A DNA stretch of 64,000 nt from Mesonia maritima (GTDB taxonomy: Bacteria > Bacteroidota > Bacteroidia > Flavobacteriales > Flavobacteriaceae). Every line of letters begins with the position of its first letter. The first letter of the stretch is position 1. The stretch lies in the NCBI RefSeq assembly GCF_042433895.1, contig NZ_JBHLUA010000027.1, forward strand, positions 124,001 through 188,000. Reading direction: 5' to 3'. Shown in pieces: positions 13,498 to 23,340 of the stretch. The translations under genes were made by a program, and so were the position numbers. The notes under the pieces are model-generated. The model had not been told where the DNA came from. It searched no databases and worked only from the letters and a program-made list of their open reading frames with translations.

Positions 13498-13538
13498 CTA
13501 GATAATTTCAATATACATTATACAAAATACAATATACA

Positions 13539-14729
13539 ATGAATAAGACAGCATATATAGTAAAAGCATACAGAACAGCCGTAGGAAAAGCTTCCCGCGG
13601 GGTTTTTAGATTTAAAAGACCAGATGAATTGGCGGCGGAAACCATCGAATATATGATGGATAAATTGCCCGAATTCGATAAAAAAAGAATCGACGATGTC
13701 ATCGTAGGAAACGCTATGCCGGAAGCCGAGCAAGGTTTAAACGTGGGAAGGCTCATTTCGTTAATGGGACTTAAAATTGAAGATGTTCCCGGAATGACAG
13801 TAAACCGTTATTGCGCTTCAGGACTGGAAACTATTGCTATCGCTTCCGCAAAAATTCAAAGCGGAATGGCAGATTGTATCATTGCCGGTGGCGCGGAAAG
13901 TATGAGTTATATCCCGATGGGAGGTTACAAACCGGTTCCCGATTATAAATTAGCCAAAGAAGGCCATGAAGATTATTATTGGGGAATGGGATTAACCGCC
14001 GAAGCGGTAGCAAATAAATACAAGGTTTCTCGCGAAGATCAAGATGAATTCGCTTTTCAATCGCATCAAAAAGCTTTGCGAGCACAACATGAAGATCGTT
14101 TTCAAGAGCAAATTGTTCCCATAAATATTGAACAAACCTTTGTGGAAGATGGAAAAAAGAAAACGAAAAAGTATACCGTAAACAAAGATGAAGGTCCGCG
14201 TGAAGATACCTCCATCGAAGCCTTGGGAAGATTAAAGCCTGTCTTTGCTGAAGGAGGAAGCGTAACTGCCGGAAACTCTTCACAAACAAGTGATGGAGCT
14301 GCTTTTGTAATGGTAATGAGTGAAGAAATGGTAAAAGAATTGAAACTTGAACCCATTGCCAGAATGGTGAGTTATGCGCCCGTAGGTGTTGAACCAAAAA
14401 TTATGGGAATTGGACCTGTGCATGCGGTTCCAAAAGCATTAAAACAAGCCGGACTAAAACAAAGTGATATGGAATTGTTTGAGTTGAATGAAGCTTTCGC
14501 TTCGCAATCGCTTGCCGTAATTCGTGAACTTGGTTTAGATCAGGAAAAAGTAAATGTAAACGGTGGCGCTATTTCTATGGGGCATCCCTTAGGTTGTACA
14601 GGCGCTAAACTTTCCGTGCAAATTTTTGATGAAATGCGTAAAAGAAAGCTGAATGATAAATATTGCATGGTAACCATGTGTGTTGGTACGGGACAAGGTG
14701 CAGCAGGAGTTTATGAATTCCTTTCTTAA
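13539..14729 (+). CDS. fadA: Acetyl-CoA C-acyltransferase (3-ketoacyl-CoA thiolase)
   Basis: 396 residues. Nucleophilic Cys92 is in NRYCASGLETIA. The histidine of the NEAFASQS region partner is in GGAISMGHPLGCTGA, and the second catalytic cysteine is in MVTMCVGTGQGAA, so all thiolase active-site residues are present. It performs the last step of beta-oxidation, releasing acetyl-CoA. It lies in the fad operon after the inserted four-helix gene and before the acyl-CoA dehydrogenase; the product most likely works with FadN. Length and start are normal for the family. Confidence 0.94.
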   Translation: MNKTAYIVKAYRTAVGKASRGVFRFKRPDELAAETIEYMMDKLPEFDKKRIDDVIVGNAMPEAEQGLNVGRLISLMGLKIEDVPGMTVNRYCASGLETIAIASAKIQSGMADCIIAGGAESMSYIPMGGYKPVPDYKLAKEGHEDYYWGMGLTAEAVANKYKVSREDQDEFAFQSHQKALRAQHEDRFQEQIVPINIEQTFVEDGKKKTKKYTVNKDEGPREDTSIEALGRLKPVFAEGGSVTAGNSSQTSDGAAFVMVMSEEMVKELKLEPIARMVSYAPVGVEPKIMGIGPVHAVPKALKQAGLKQSDMELFELNEAFASQSLAVIRELGLDQEKVNVNGGAISMGHPLGCTGAKLSVQIFDEMRKRKLNDKYCMVTMCVGTGQGAAGVYEFLS

Positions 14730-14787
14730 AAAAAATTGATTAAAACAAACTGAAATTATACCTACTTAAAGACTTAAATTTATAAAC

Positions 14788-16596
14788 ATGAGTACAGACA
14801 CAAAAGACAAACTTCGCGGCGGACAGTTTTTAGTAAAGGAAACTAAATGCGAAGACATATTCACTCCTGAAGATTTTAACGAGGAGCAAAAAATGATGCG
14901 TGATTCGGTTAAAGAATTTGTAGATCGCGAGATTTGGCCGAAAAAAGAAGAGTTTGAAAAGAAGAACTATAAATTAACCGAAGAGATCATGGCTAAAGCC
15001 GGAGAGCTTGGTTTTCTCGGTGTTGCAGTTCCCGAAGAATATGACGGACTCGGAATGGGCTTTGTTTCAACCATGTTGGTTTGTGATTATATTTCCGGAG
15101 CTACAGGCTCTATCGCAACTGCTTTTGGAGCGCATACCGGAATTGGAACCATGCCCATTACGCTTTACGGTACTGAAGAACAAAAGAAAAAATATGTTCC
15201 AAAATTGGCAACCGGCGAATGGTTTGGCGCGTATTGCTTAACTGAGCCGGGAGCGGGAAGTGACGCGAATTCAGGGAAAACTAAAGCTGTACTTTCTGAT
15301 GATGGAAAACATTATAGCATCAGCGGACAAAAAATGTGGATCTCCAATGCAGGTTTTGCAGATCTTTTTATCGTGTTCGCCAGAATTGAAGATGACAAAA
15401 ACATCACCGGATTTATTGTTGAATACGACAAAGAAAATCCGAATGGAATGTCTTTTGGCGATGAAGAAAAGAAATTAGGAATTCACTCCTCTTCTACTCG
15501 ACAGGTATTTTTCAATGAAACAAAAGTACCGGTAGAAAATATGCTATCCGAAAGAGGCAACGGATTCAAAATTGCGATGAACGCGCTAAATGTTGGTCGT
15601 ATTAAATTAGCTGCCGCTTGTCTCGATGCGCAACGAAGAGTAACCAATAGCGCTGTGAAATATGCGAATGATCGTGTGCAGTTTGATACACCGATCGCAA
15701 AATTTGGTGCCATCAAATATAAATTAGCCGAAATGGCGACTTCAGCTTATGTAGGTGAAGCAGCTTCTTATCGTGCAGCAAAAGATATTGAAGATCGGAT
15801 TCAAATTCGTCAAGATAACGGAAGTTCGCATGCCGAAGCAGAATTAAAAGGGGTTGAAGAATATGCTATAGAATGTTCTATTTTAAAAGTAGCGTGTTCC
15901 GAAGATATTCAAAATTGTAGCGACGAAGGTATTCAAGTTTTCGGGGGAATGGGATTCTCTGCAGACACGCCTATGGAATCGGCTTGGCGAGACGCGCGTA
16001 TTTCTAGAATTTACGAAGGAACCAACGAAATTAACCGCATGCTCGCGGTAGGAATGTTGGTTAAAAAAGCGATGAAAGGGCACGTAGATTTGTTAGGTCC
16101 GGCGCAAGCTGTGGCAGATGAACTTACCGGAATTCCTTCTATGGATAAACCTGATTATTCAGAATTATTTGCGGAAGAAAAAGAAATGGTGGCAAAATTG
16201 AAAAAAGTATTTTTAATGACTGCCGGAAGTGCGGTACAGAAATTTGGACCGGATTTAGAAGAGCATCAGCAGTTATTATTAGCTTCAGCCGATATTCTTA
16301 TTGAAATTTATATGGCAGAATCTGGAATTTTAAGAGCTGAAAAGAATGCGAAACGTTTTGGGGAAGACAACCAAAAAGAGCAAATCGCAATGGCGAAATT
16401 ATATTTATACCACGCGGTAGATAAAGTAAACCAAAAAGCGAAAGAAGGAATTGTTTCGTTTGCAACAGGCGATGAACAACGCATGATGCTTATGGGACTT
16501 AAACGTTTTACAAAATACCAAAATCAGCCAAACGTTGTTGAATTGAGAAACACGATTGCTGAAAAATTAACTTCAGAAAATAAATATTGTTTTTAA
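14788..16596 (+). CDS. fadE: Acyl-CoA dehydrogenase
   Basis: 602 residues, the long form found beside fadN and fadA. The FAD-binding segment AYCLTEPGAGSDANSGKTKA and the signature KMWISNAGFADLFIVFARIE are clear. The family region around QVFGGMGFSADTPMESAWRD and RISRIYEGTNEINRML is conserved; the EGT motif contains the catalytic-region glutamate in many members. An extra C-terminal domain of about 170 residues follows, as in FadE of Firmicutes. It introduces the double bond at the start of each beta-oxidation cycle and passes electrons to ETF. It is the last gene of the operon, ahead of a strong terminator. Confidence 0.93.
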   Translation: MSTDTKDKLRGGQFLVKETKCEDIFTPEDFNEEQKMMRDSVKEFVDREIWPKKEEFEKKNYKLTEEIMAKAGELGFLGVAVPEEYDGLGMGFVSTMLVCDYISGATGSIATAFGAHTGIGTMPITLYGTEEQKKKYVPKLATGEWFGAYCLTEPGAGSDANSGKTKAVLSDDGKHYSISGQKMWISNAGFADLFIVFARIEDDKNITGFIVEYDKENPNGMSFGDEEKKLGIHSSSTRQVFFNETKVPVENMLSERGNGFKIAMNALNVGRIKLAAACLDAQRRVTNSAVKYANDRVQFDTPIAKFGAIKYKLAEMATSAYVGEAASYRAAKDIEDRIQIRQDNGSSHAEAELKGVEEYAIECSILKVACSEDIQNCSDEGIQVFGGMGFSADTPMESAWRDARISRIYEGTNEINRMLAVGMLVKKAMKGHVDLLGPAQAVADELTGIPSMDKPDYSELFAEEKEMVAKLKKVFLMTAGSAVQKFGPDLEEHQQLLLASADILIEIYMAESGILRAEKNAKRFGEDNQKEQIAMAKLYLYHAVDKVNQKAKEGIVSFATGDEQRMMLMGLKRFTKYQNQPNVVELRNTIAEKLTSENKYCF

Positions 16597-16621
16597 GTTA
16601 AGTTAGTTTATTTTTTGAGTA

Positions 16622-16651
16622 AAAGCCGCACAAACACGTGCGGCTTTTTTT
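16622..16651 (+). terminator. Rho-independent terminator of the fad operon
   Basis: Perfect 10-bp stem AAAGCCGCAC/GTGCGGCTTT with loop AAACAC, followed by a T run, 26 bases after the fadE stop. Confidence 0.92.
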
Positions 16652-16726
16652 ATTCCGTCTTTAAAATGCTTAGATTTAACAAAACGATAATAATTTCTAC
16701 AAAAGAATCATTGTAAATTGAAAATT

Positions 16727-18520
16727 ATGAGAAAAAGCTATCTTTTACCACTTACTTTTCTATTTGCATTTTTAGGTATTATAAATCTTTCAACGGCAAA
16801 TAATCTTTCGGTTGTTCTACAAGATTCTACAGATTCTAAAAATAACACTTCACTTCCATCCAAAGAGCCCGTTCTTCAAGATGGCGATTATAAAGCAAAC
16901 GCTATTGAAGAATACAAAGAGGCGTATTATGTTTTAGATCGGCTAAATAAATCGATTGGTTTACCTCCTAATAAATTCAATTTACAATCACCACAAGCAA
17001 CCTTAGAGCATTTTATACTCAATGCAAGAAATAATGATTTTGAGAGTGCAGCTTATGCGTTGAATCTAAATTTATTACCGGATAACATAACCAATGAAGA
17101 AGCTGCTTTATTAGCTGAAAAATTATATTTTGTAATCAATCAACGTGTTCGAATTAATTGGGATGACCTATCAGATCGACCTGACGGACAAATTGATATT
17201 AGCACCACTACCAATAAAGCCGTAGCGGGAAAGCCTCGAAGAAGTGTCGTTTTTGGCTCGGTAGATTTAAAAGGTAGAGATATTATTTTCAGGCTACAGC
17301 GTATTAAGTACAAAGATTATGGTGCATTTTGGCTAATTTCTTCCAATACTGTTGAAAATATCGATCCGCTATACGCTGTTTACGGACCAAGAGAATTAGA
17401 TAGAATGATGCCGGATTGGGCGAGAATTAAATTCTGGAGCATGCCAATCTGGAAATTTGTTGGTGCTTTTATACTCCTTCTGCTTTGTTATTTTATTGGA
17501 AAATTTACCATCTATATTCTTAGAAAGCTTTTTCTAAAATCAGATAAATTATGGTTGCATCATATTGCCGATAAATTAGCCGCCCCAGCGGGAATCGCTA
17601 TAAGCGTTTTGAGTTTTTATATTTTACTGAATAAACTCATTTCATTTGCGGGCACTTTTGCAAGTGTGATTTATGCGGTCTTGTTAATTGTAGTTATTGT
17701 TTCGATTACATGGTTTTTTATGCGATTAATCGACTATTTTATGATGTATGTCGCTGAAAACAAAATTGGAGATACCAGTGCTGAAGAAAACTCGGAAGCG
17801 CGACGAATGCTAACCTATATTTCGGTAGCGCGTAGAATTTTAACCTTTGTCGTGATAATTATCGGGGCTTCTGTAATTTTATCTCAATTCCGCTCCTTAG
17901 AAAAATTAGGAATTTCTTTATTGGCTTCCGCCGGAGTTGCGACGGTAGTTTTAGGTATCGCAGCACAAAGTACCTTAGGAAATATTGTAGCGGGAATTCA
18001 AATTGCTATTACCAAACCTGCACGAATTGGAGACACCATCATTATTGATGAAGATTGGGGTTATGTTGAAGATATTCGCTTCACCTATATGGTAGTAAGA
18101 ACCTGGGATTGGCGCAGATTAGTAGTGCCGTTAAAATATATTATTTCAAACACCTTCGAAAACTGGTCAATGACGAGCGCGCATCAAATTCGCCCCATCA
18201 TTTTATATGCGGATTATCGAATTAATGTTAAAAAAATACGCGAAAAGTTTGAAGAATTACTAGAAGGAAAAGACAATTGGGATGAAGATCATCCGCCAAT
18301 TGTTCAAGTGGTAGATACTACTGAAAAAGCTATAAAAATTAGATGTTTATGTAGTTCTAAAGATGCTTCTTCCACGTGGGATTTACATTGTGAGTTACGC
18401 GAAGAATTGGTAAGTTTTATAGCCGATTTAGAAGACGGAAATCATTTATCGAAATCGCGTGTTCAACTACAAAATAGAGAGTTTCCGAAACAAAAAAACA
18501 CTTCAGATAATGAGGATTAA
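16727..18520 (+). CDS. MscS-family mechanosensitive ion channel with exported N-terminal domain
   Basis: About 597 residues from ATG 16727 (MRKSYLLPLTFLFAFLGIIN); an in-frame TTG nine bases earlier is less likely. A signal peptide is followed by a periplasmic domain of about 200 residues. Membrane helices come at about 240-260, 285-305, 315-340 and 375-395, then the MscS pore helix with LGISLLASAGVATVVLGIAA and the beta domain beginning GNIVAGIQIAITKPARIGDT. MscS channels open under membrane tension and release solutes in osmotic downshock; the larger N-terminal part places it among the MscK/YbdG-like extended forms. The last codons overlap the start of the next gene, so the two are probably co-transcribed. 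Confidence 0.9.
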   Translation: MRKSYLLPLTFLFAFLGIINLSTANNLSVVLQDSTDSKNNTSLPSKEPVLQDGDYKANAIEEYKEAYYVLDRLNKSIGLPPNKFNLQSPQATLEHFILNARNNDFESAAYALNLNLLPDNITNEEAALLAEKLYFVINQRVRINWDDLSDRPDGQIDISTTTNKAVAGKPRRSVVFGSVDLKGRDIIFRLQRIKYKDYGAFWLISSNTVENIDPLYAVYGPRELDRMMPDWARIKFWSMPIWKFVGAFILLLLCYFIGKFTIYILRKLFLKSDKLWLHHIADKLAAPAGIAISVLSFYILLNKLISFAGTFASVIYAVLLIVVIVSITWFFMRLIDYFMMYVAENKIGDTSAEENSEARRMLTYISVARRILTFVVIIIGASVILSQFRSLEKLGISLLASAGVATVVLGIAAQSTLGNIVAGIQIAITKPARIGDTIIIDEDWGYVEDIRFTYMVVRTWDWRRLVVPLKYIISNTFENWSMTSAHQIRPIILYADYRINVKKIREKFEELLEGKDNWDEDHPPIVQVVDTTEKAIKIRCLCSSKDASSTWDLHCELREELVSFIADLEDGNHLSKSRVQLQNREFPKQKNTSDNED

Positions 18521-19877
18521 TCGCTTGCAGGTTTGCTTGAAATTCACGTTAATTTTTCTACTATTAATTTCAACGCAATCTATTTACGCGCAACAAACCG
18601 ACGCGCGTTTATATGAAATTATTGAAAAAGTTTCAGCTGACCGTATTAAAAATTCTGTACAAACCTTAGTCAATTTTGGTACACGAAATACCTTTAGCGA
18701 TACTACTTCAAACACCAGAGGAATTGGCGCTGCAAGACGTTGGATTAAAGCCGAATTCGATAGAATTTCTGAAAAATGTAATAACTGCTTAGAGGTTTTT
18801 TATCAACGAAAATTAGTCACCCCGGAAGATGGCGACAGAATTCCTAAAAAAGCCTATATCGTAAATGTAGTTACTATTCAACGCGGAACAGAAAACCCGA
18901 ATAATTATGTGATGATGAGCGGCGATATCGATTCCCGCGCAAGCAATACCACGGATTTTACTACCGATGCGCCGGGAGCAAATGATAATGCCAGCGGAAT
19001 GGCGGGAACTCTTGAAGCAGCAAGAGTTTTAAGTAATTATTCCTTTAAAAATAGCATTGTATATGTGGGGCTGTCGGGCGAAGAACAAGGTTTATTCGGG
19101 GGTAAATTTTTAGCCGAATATGCAAAAGAAAATGACTGGAATATTATTGGCGTTTTTAATAACGATATGATCGGAAATATTGAAGGGGTCGATGGCGTAA
19201 TTGACAATAGAAGTTTTAGAATTTTTTCTGAACCGGTAGATCCTACTGAAAGCGAAGAAGAACAAACGATGCGACGATATTATGGTGGTGAAGTCGATGG
19301 AATTTCACGTCAATTAGCGCGCTATGTTTATAAAACCACTAAAACCTATATGCCAGAAATGAACCCGATGTTGATTTATCGCTTAGACCGTTTTGGCCGT
19401 GGCGGTCATCATAAACCATTTAATGATTTAGGTTTCGCCGGAATTAGAATTATGGAAGCGCATGAAAATTATAATCTTCAACATCAAGATGTGCGAGAAG
19501 AAAACGGAATAAAATATGGCGATGTAATTGAAGGCGTAAATTTTGGTTACGCTAAAAAACTAACGGCGGTAAATGCTATAAATTTAGCCTCGTTAGCTTG
19601 GGCTCCACCCGCTCCAAAAAATGTTAGCATCGGTGGAATTGTAGAACCTTCAGCTAAATTAAAATGGGATAAAATTGACAATGAAAATATTGCTGGGTAT
19701 AAAATATATTGGCGAAAAACAACTTCACCCACTTGGGACAATTCTCGCTTTGTAGGAAATGTAAATCAATTTACATTGGAAGGAATTGTCATCGATAATT
19801 TCTTTTTTGGTTTGGCAACCGTTGGAAAAAACGGACATGAAAGTGTGGTAACTTTTCCTTCTTCGGTATTCCGCTAA
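18510..19877 (+). CDS. Secreted M28-family metallopeptidase
   Basis: About 455 residues from ATG 18510, overlapping the channel gene by 11 bases; the signal peptide is MRINRLQVCLKFTLIFLLLI and onward to YAQQ. The M28 zinc and catalytic residues are visible: MMSGDIDSR, PGANDNASGMAG, VGLSGEEQGLFGGK and NNDMIGN, with a late histidine in GRGGHHKPFNDLG. The last 90 residues look like a fibronectin type III domain (KLKWDKIDNENIAGYKIYWR). It is probably a periplasmic or secreted aminopeptidase. No sorting domain was seen at the end. It converges with the next gene across three bases. Confidence 0.9.
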   Translation: MRINRLQVCLKFTLIFLLLISTQSIYAQQTDARLYEIIEKVSADRIKNSVQTLVNFGTRNTFSDTTSNTRGIGAARRWIKAEFDRISEKCNNCLEVFYQRKLVTPEDGDRIPKKAYIVNVVTIQRGTENPNNYVMMSGDIDSRASNTTDFTTDAPGANDNASGMAGTLEAARVLSNYSFKNSIVYVGLSGEEQGLFGGKFLAEYAKENDWNIIGVFNNDMIGNIEGVDGVIDNRSFRIFSEPVDPTESEEEQTMRRYYGGEVDGISRQLARYVYKTTKTYMPEMNPMLIYRLDRFGRGGHHKPFNDLGFAGIRIMEAHENYNLQHQDVREENGIKYGDVIEGVNFGYAKKLTAVNAINLASLAWAPPAPKNVSIGGIVEPSAKLKWDKIDNENIAGYKIYWRKTTSPTWDNSRFVGNVNQFTLEGIVIDNFFFGLATVGKNGHESVVTFPSSVFR

Positions 19878-19880
19878 AAT

Positions 19881-20843
19881 TTAAACTAGATATTTTTTTG
19901 TATGCGCTTGGGCTTCTTTACTACTTGCAAAATAACAAGTTCGCACATCCATACTTTCCATATTTTCTAATCTTTTTATAATATGGCTTTTTTTAGAGGA
20001 TTTTGTTTGCCGAATATAAACCGTGCTAATATTTTCGGGAAATGTCTTGCAAATTTCTTCGTAAATTTTTGCGTCTTTTTGCGAATCGTCACCTAAGAGA
20101 ATAAAGCGTAATTCAGGGTAAAATTCAACTAAATGTTTAATCTTATAAAATTTGTGGTTGTGACTTCCGCCACCGGTAAATAAAAAATCTGCAACCCCGG
20201 TTTTTATATCTTTTAATTTTAAAACCGCTTTCGGGAAATCGTGCATTCTGGTAAACTGGATAATAAAATTGTACAAATTCCATTCACTGCTGCTTACATA
20301 AAAAAACGCGTTGCTTCCGTGTTCATCATTTTTATTTAATTGATTTAACACACGATAGTGGTCTACAACTTCTTCAAAAACGTGGCGCTTGTTTATATTT
20401 TTAGTCAGTAAGACATACATTTTTTTAAAGAAATTTCCACTATGGGAAATTAAAAACGTGTCATCGATATCAGAAATGACGGCGTATTCGCCCGGGAAAG
20501 GTTTTATAAATTCTCCTTTAGATTTTACAATTTCATCATCAACCACCGCTTCAACCTCAAATTTATGCCAACCACTATCTAAACTTTTATCATACGGAAA
20601 CGTCATTCGAAAATGACCATCTTCTAAGGTTTTGGTACTCACCTCTTTTCCTTTAAATTTAAAGGTAACCTTTTTATTTCCTAAGGTTTTTATGGTAAAC
20701 ATTCTAATTACAGCCCAAGCATGTTTATACCAACGCTTATTTAAATCGTAAATATCGGGTGCGTGCTTTCTAAAGATATGACCCAAAACCACAATTTCAC
20801 GCTCGTTTGCGTATCCGCGATAAACTTTAATTGCTAATTTCAT
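19881..20843 (-). CDS. App1-like phosphatidate phosphatase domain protein
   Basis: About 320 residues from the ATG at 20843 (MKLAIKVYRGYANEREIVV). The further upstream start would add an implausible hydrophobic leader. The N-terminal 130 residues are beta-rich. The catalytic part starts at AVISDIDDTFLISH, the DxDxT motif of the haloacid dehalogenase-like App1 catalytic domain. SSSEWNLYNFI and FILLGDDSQKD supply the following serine and acidic motifs. The yeast relative dephosphorylates phosphatidate; the bacterial substrate is unknown. The divergent neighbour is a diacylglycerol-kinase-like gene, so both may act on the phosphatidate/diacylglycerol balance. Confidence 0.85.
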   Translation of the reverse strand: MKLAIKVYRGYANEREIVVLGHIFRKHAPDIYDLNKRWYKHAWAVIRMFTIKTLGNKKVTFKFKGKEVSTKTLEDGHFRMTFPYDKSLDSGWHKFEVEAVVDDEIVKSKGEFIKPFPGEYAVISDIDDTFLISHSGNFFKKMYVLLTKNINKRHVFEEVVDHYRVLNQLNKNDEHGSNAFFYVSSSEWNLYNFIIQFTRMHDFPKAVLKLKDIKTGVADFLFTGGGSHNHKFYKIKHLVEFYPELRFILLGDDSQKDAKIYEEICKTFPENISTVYIRQTKSSKKSHIIKRLENMESMDVRTCYFASSKEAQAHTKKYLV

Positions 20844-20917
20844 ATAAATTAAGGAAATAATAACGCTCTGGCTAGAGCGAATTAAATACTTTAGCAAAGT
20901 AATATTTTTATTAGAAT

Positions 20918-21778
20918 ATGGAAATTTTTATAGTCATAAATCCCGTAAGTGGTGACGAAAATAAAGCCGAATTATTAAAAGCGGTAAAAAAACAATTAAC
21001 CGAGAATGATTCCTTAGATATTTTTAAAACCACAGGTGAAAATGATGCGGAAAAAATAAATGAAAAATTATCAGCTAAAAAATACGATCGCGTATTAATT
21101 GCTGGGGGTGACGGAACGATAAAATTAGTGGCCGAAGCAATGGGCGAAAATAAAATTAGCATCGGAATTTTACCCGCCGGTTCTGCCAATGGTTTAGCCA
21201 AAGATTTAAATTTACCCGAAGAAGCCGAAGATTTTATAAAAGCCGCCTTAGGAAAAGAAATTAGAGAGATCGACGCGATTAAAATTAATGGGGAATTAAG
21301 TTTACATATAAGTGATTTTGGCTTAAATGCTGAATTAATTAAAGAATTTGAAGGCAGCAATTTTAGAGGAAAATTAGGCTACGCGTTAAACAGTATTCCT
21401 ACACTTTTTCAGAATAAAGGTCCGTTTGATTTTACCATTGAAACCGGAAAAGAAACTTTAGAGCGAAAAGCCATTATGGTCGCTTTTGCAAACAGTAAGA
21501 AATTTGGAACCGGCGCGATTGTAAATCCTGATGGAAAAATGGACGATGGTGTTTTTGAAGTCCTGATTTTTAAGAAATTCGATATTATTGAAATTCTGAA
21601 AACAATGAATGAAGGCGCAAAACTTTCTTCAGATTTTGTGGAAATTATTTCAGTTAAAAAAGCAAACGTAAAAGCTAAAAAACCGATCGCCTTTCAAATC
21701 GATGGTGAATTTTGTCAGGAAATTGAAGAAGCAACGGCAGAAATTTTGCCCAAAAAATTAGCGATTGCTGTCGGATAA
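20918..21778 (+). CDS. Diacylglycerol kinase family lipid kinase (YegS/BmrU-like)
   Basis: 286 residues. The nucleotide-binding signature GGDGT (63-67) follows VLIA, and the second family motif GILPAGSANGLAKDL is intact. The C-terminal beta-sandwich reads PIAFQIDGEFCQE, matching the DGD-type site of the family. The enzymes phosphorylate diacylglycerol or related lipids with ATP at the inner membrane. Divergent from the App1-like phosphatase gene with 74 bases between starts, which suggests shared control. Confidence 0.9.
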   Translation: MEIFIVINPVSGDENKAELLKAVKKQLTENDSLDIFKTTGENDAEKINEKLSAKKYDRVLIAGGDGTIKLVAEAMGENKISIGILPAGSANGLAKDLNLPEEAEDFIKAALGKEIREIDAIKINGELSLHISDFGLNAELIKEFEGSNFRGKLGYALNSIPTLFQNKGPFDFTIETGKETLERKAIMVAFANSKKFGTGAIVNPDGKMDDGVFEVLIFKKFDIIEILKTMNEGAKLSSDFVEIISVKKANVKAKKPIAFQIDGEFCQEIEEATAEILPKKLAIAVG

Positions 21779-21873
21779 ATTCAGTGACCGCAATTGTTAA
21801 GCTTTATTTAAATTATTTGTATTCTATATACTTGAATGTAAATTTACACATCACTAACAAAATATGTTCAATT

Positions 21874-22704
21874 ATGAAAAAAATCACGCTTTTTTTAGCC
21901 TTATCGACAATGATTTTGGCAACTTCTTGTAAAGACGATAAGAAGAAAGACGACAATATGGATGCTGAAACTGAAATGAATTCAGCTGAAGATCAAGAAA
22001 TGGATGAAATGGATACTGAGGAAGCAGAAATTACGCTTTCCAAGTTAGAAGGTTCTCCTGAATTTAACGATGCTTCTTTAAAAATGACGCTTCCTAATGC
22101 TATGAAAGTTCCTGCGGGTGAAGTAACTTTTGCTTTTGATGTGGAAAATTATGATTTAGCTGCGCCAACAAAAACCGATATGGATTTAGGTTTAGCGGAA
22201 TCTGATAAAGGGCAACACGTTCATTTTATTTTAGATAACGCTCCTTATTCTGCACATTACGAAGATTCTTTCAGCAAAGATTTAACGCAAGGAGATCACG
22301 TAGTATTGGCTTTTTTATCTAGATCTTACCACGAATCTGTAAAAAACCCAAATTCATTTGTACTTCAAAAAATGTCGGTAGGTAATCCTACAGAAGATCA
22401 ACAATTAGATGTAGATTTTTCTGCTCCACATATGTTTTACAGCAGACCTAAAGGAACATATAAAGGAGACGATACTAAAAAAGTATTGCTAGATTTCTTC
22501 CTTGTAAATACAGATTTAACCAATCATAAAGTAAGAGCAACTATTAACGGTCAAGAATTTATGATCGACGAATGGGTTCCTTACGTAATGGAAGGTTTAC
22601 CAATGGGAGAAAATACCATTAAATTAGAGCTTTTAGATGAAAATGGAGAACTTGTAAAAAGTCCATTTAATCCGGTAGAAAGAACGGTAACGCTAGAAGA
22701 ATAG
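21874..22704 (+). CDS. Lipoprotein of unknown function with acidic linker
   Basis: About 276 residues from ATG 21874 (MKKITLFLALSTMILATSCK; lipobox Cys19). Residues 20-50 are highly acidic (KKDDNMDAETEMNSAEDQEM). The remaining 220 residues form a beta-rich domain with GQHVHFILDNAPYSAHYEDS, a histidine-rich stretch that could bind metal, and ATINGQEFMIDEWVPYVMEG. I do not recognise a characterised family. A hairpin terminator follows 24 bases after the stop. Confidence 0.8.
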   Translation: MKKITLFLALSTMILATSCKDDKKKDDNMDAETEMNSAEDQEMDEMDTEEAEITLSKLEGSPEFNDASLKMTLPNAMKVPAGEVTFAFDVENYDLAAPTKTDMDLGLAESDKGQHVHFILDNAPYSAHYEDSFSKDLTQGDHVVLAFLSRSYHESVKNPNSFVLQKMSVGNPTEDQQLDVDFSAPHMFYSRPKGTYKGDDTKKVLLDFFLVNTDLTNHKVRATINGQEFMIDEWVPYVMEGLPMGENTIKLELLDENGELVKSPFNPVERTVTLEE

Positions 22705-22728
22705 TTCTATCTAACCCTATAGAATTAA

Positions 22729-22756
22729 AAAAGGCTGTCGTTTGACAGCCTTTTTT
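22729..22756 (+). terminator. Rho-independent terminator
   Basis: AAAAGGCTGTC/GACAGCCTTTT with loop GTTT and a T tail, 24 bases after the lipoprotein stop. Confidence 0.9.
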
Positions 22757-22809
22757 AATATAGGAACAATATTTTTAATATATTTAGCCAACCACTCTAA
22801 CAAATCTAT

Positions 22810-23340
22810 ATGCAACCTGACGGATTAATTGCTGAATTGCAACAAAAAAACCCTAAAGCTTTTGAACGAATTTACGAACGATACTCAGAAAGTACATTTG
22901 GTATAATTTATAGCATTGTAAACGAACAAACAATCGCTGAAGAAATACTACAAGATGTGTTTATAAAAGTCTGGAATAATGCAGAATCGTATGATGCTTC
23001 TAAAGGAAGATTTTTTACTTGGCTTTTAAACATCGCGCGAAATACCGCAATTGACGCTACTCGCTCTAAAAGTTTTAAAAACACGAAAAAAAACTTAACC
23101 GCAGATTATTTCGTAGATATACTGGAAGAGAAAAACAGCTTTTCAAGCAAAGTTGATGCGATTGGAATTAAAAAATACATTGAAGTTTTAAAACCTATTT
23201 GTAAAAAAATAATAGACCTACTCTACTTTAAAGGTTTTACCCAAGTCGACGCATCTAAAGAATTAGAAATGCCGTTAGGAACATTAAAAACTAGAAATAG
23301 AAATTGCATTAATAAGCTTAGGGAAATTTTAGTACCATGA
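22810..23340 (+). CDS. ECF RNA polymerase sigma factor (SigK-like)
   Basis: 176 residues with a normal two-domain layout: region 2 with AEEILQDVFIKVWNNAESYD and FFTWLLNIARNTAIDATRSK, and region 4 with the HTH FTQVDASKELEMPLGTLKTR. It directs RNA polymerase to a specific stress-type promoter set. The stop overlaps the start of the next gene by four bases (ATGA), and that gene encodes an RskA-type anti-sigma factor, a classic co-translated pair. Unlike the sigma factor at 5386, this one has a single region 4 and host-like base composition. Confidence 0.94.
   Translation: MQPDGLIAELQQKNPKAFERIYERYSESTFGIIYSIVNEQTIAEEILQDVFIKVWNNAESYDASKGRFFTWLLNIARNTAIDATRSKSFKNTKKNLTADYFVDILEEKNSFSSKVDAIGIKKYIEVLKPICKKIIDLLYFKGFTQVDASKELEMPLGTLKTRNRNCINKLREILVP

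Noticed and set aside
13879..14397. Long minus-strand frame opposite fadA
   Set aside because: It is a shadow of the thiolase gene; the sequence is rich in leucine, histidine and glutamine without a domain pattern.
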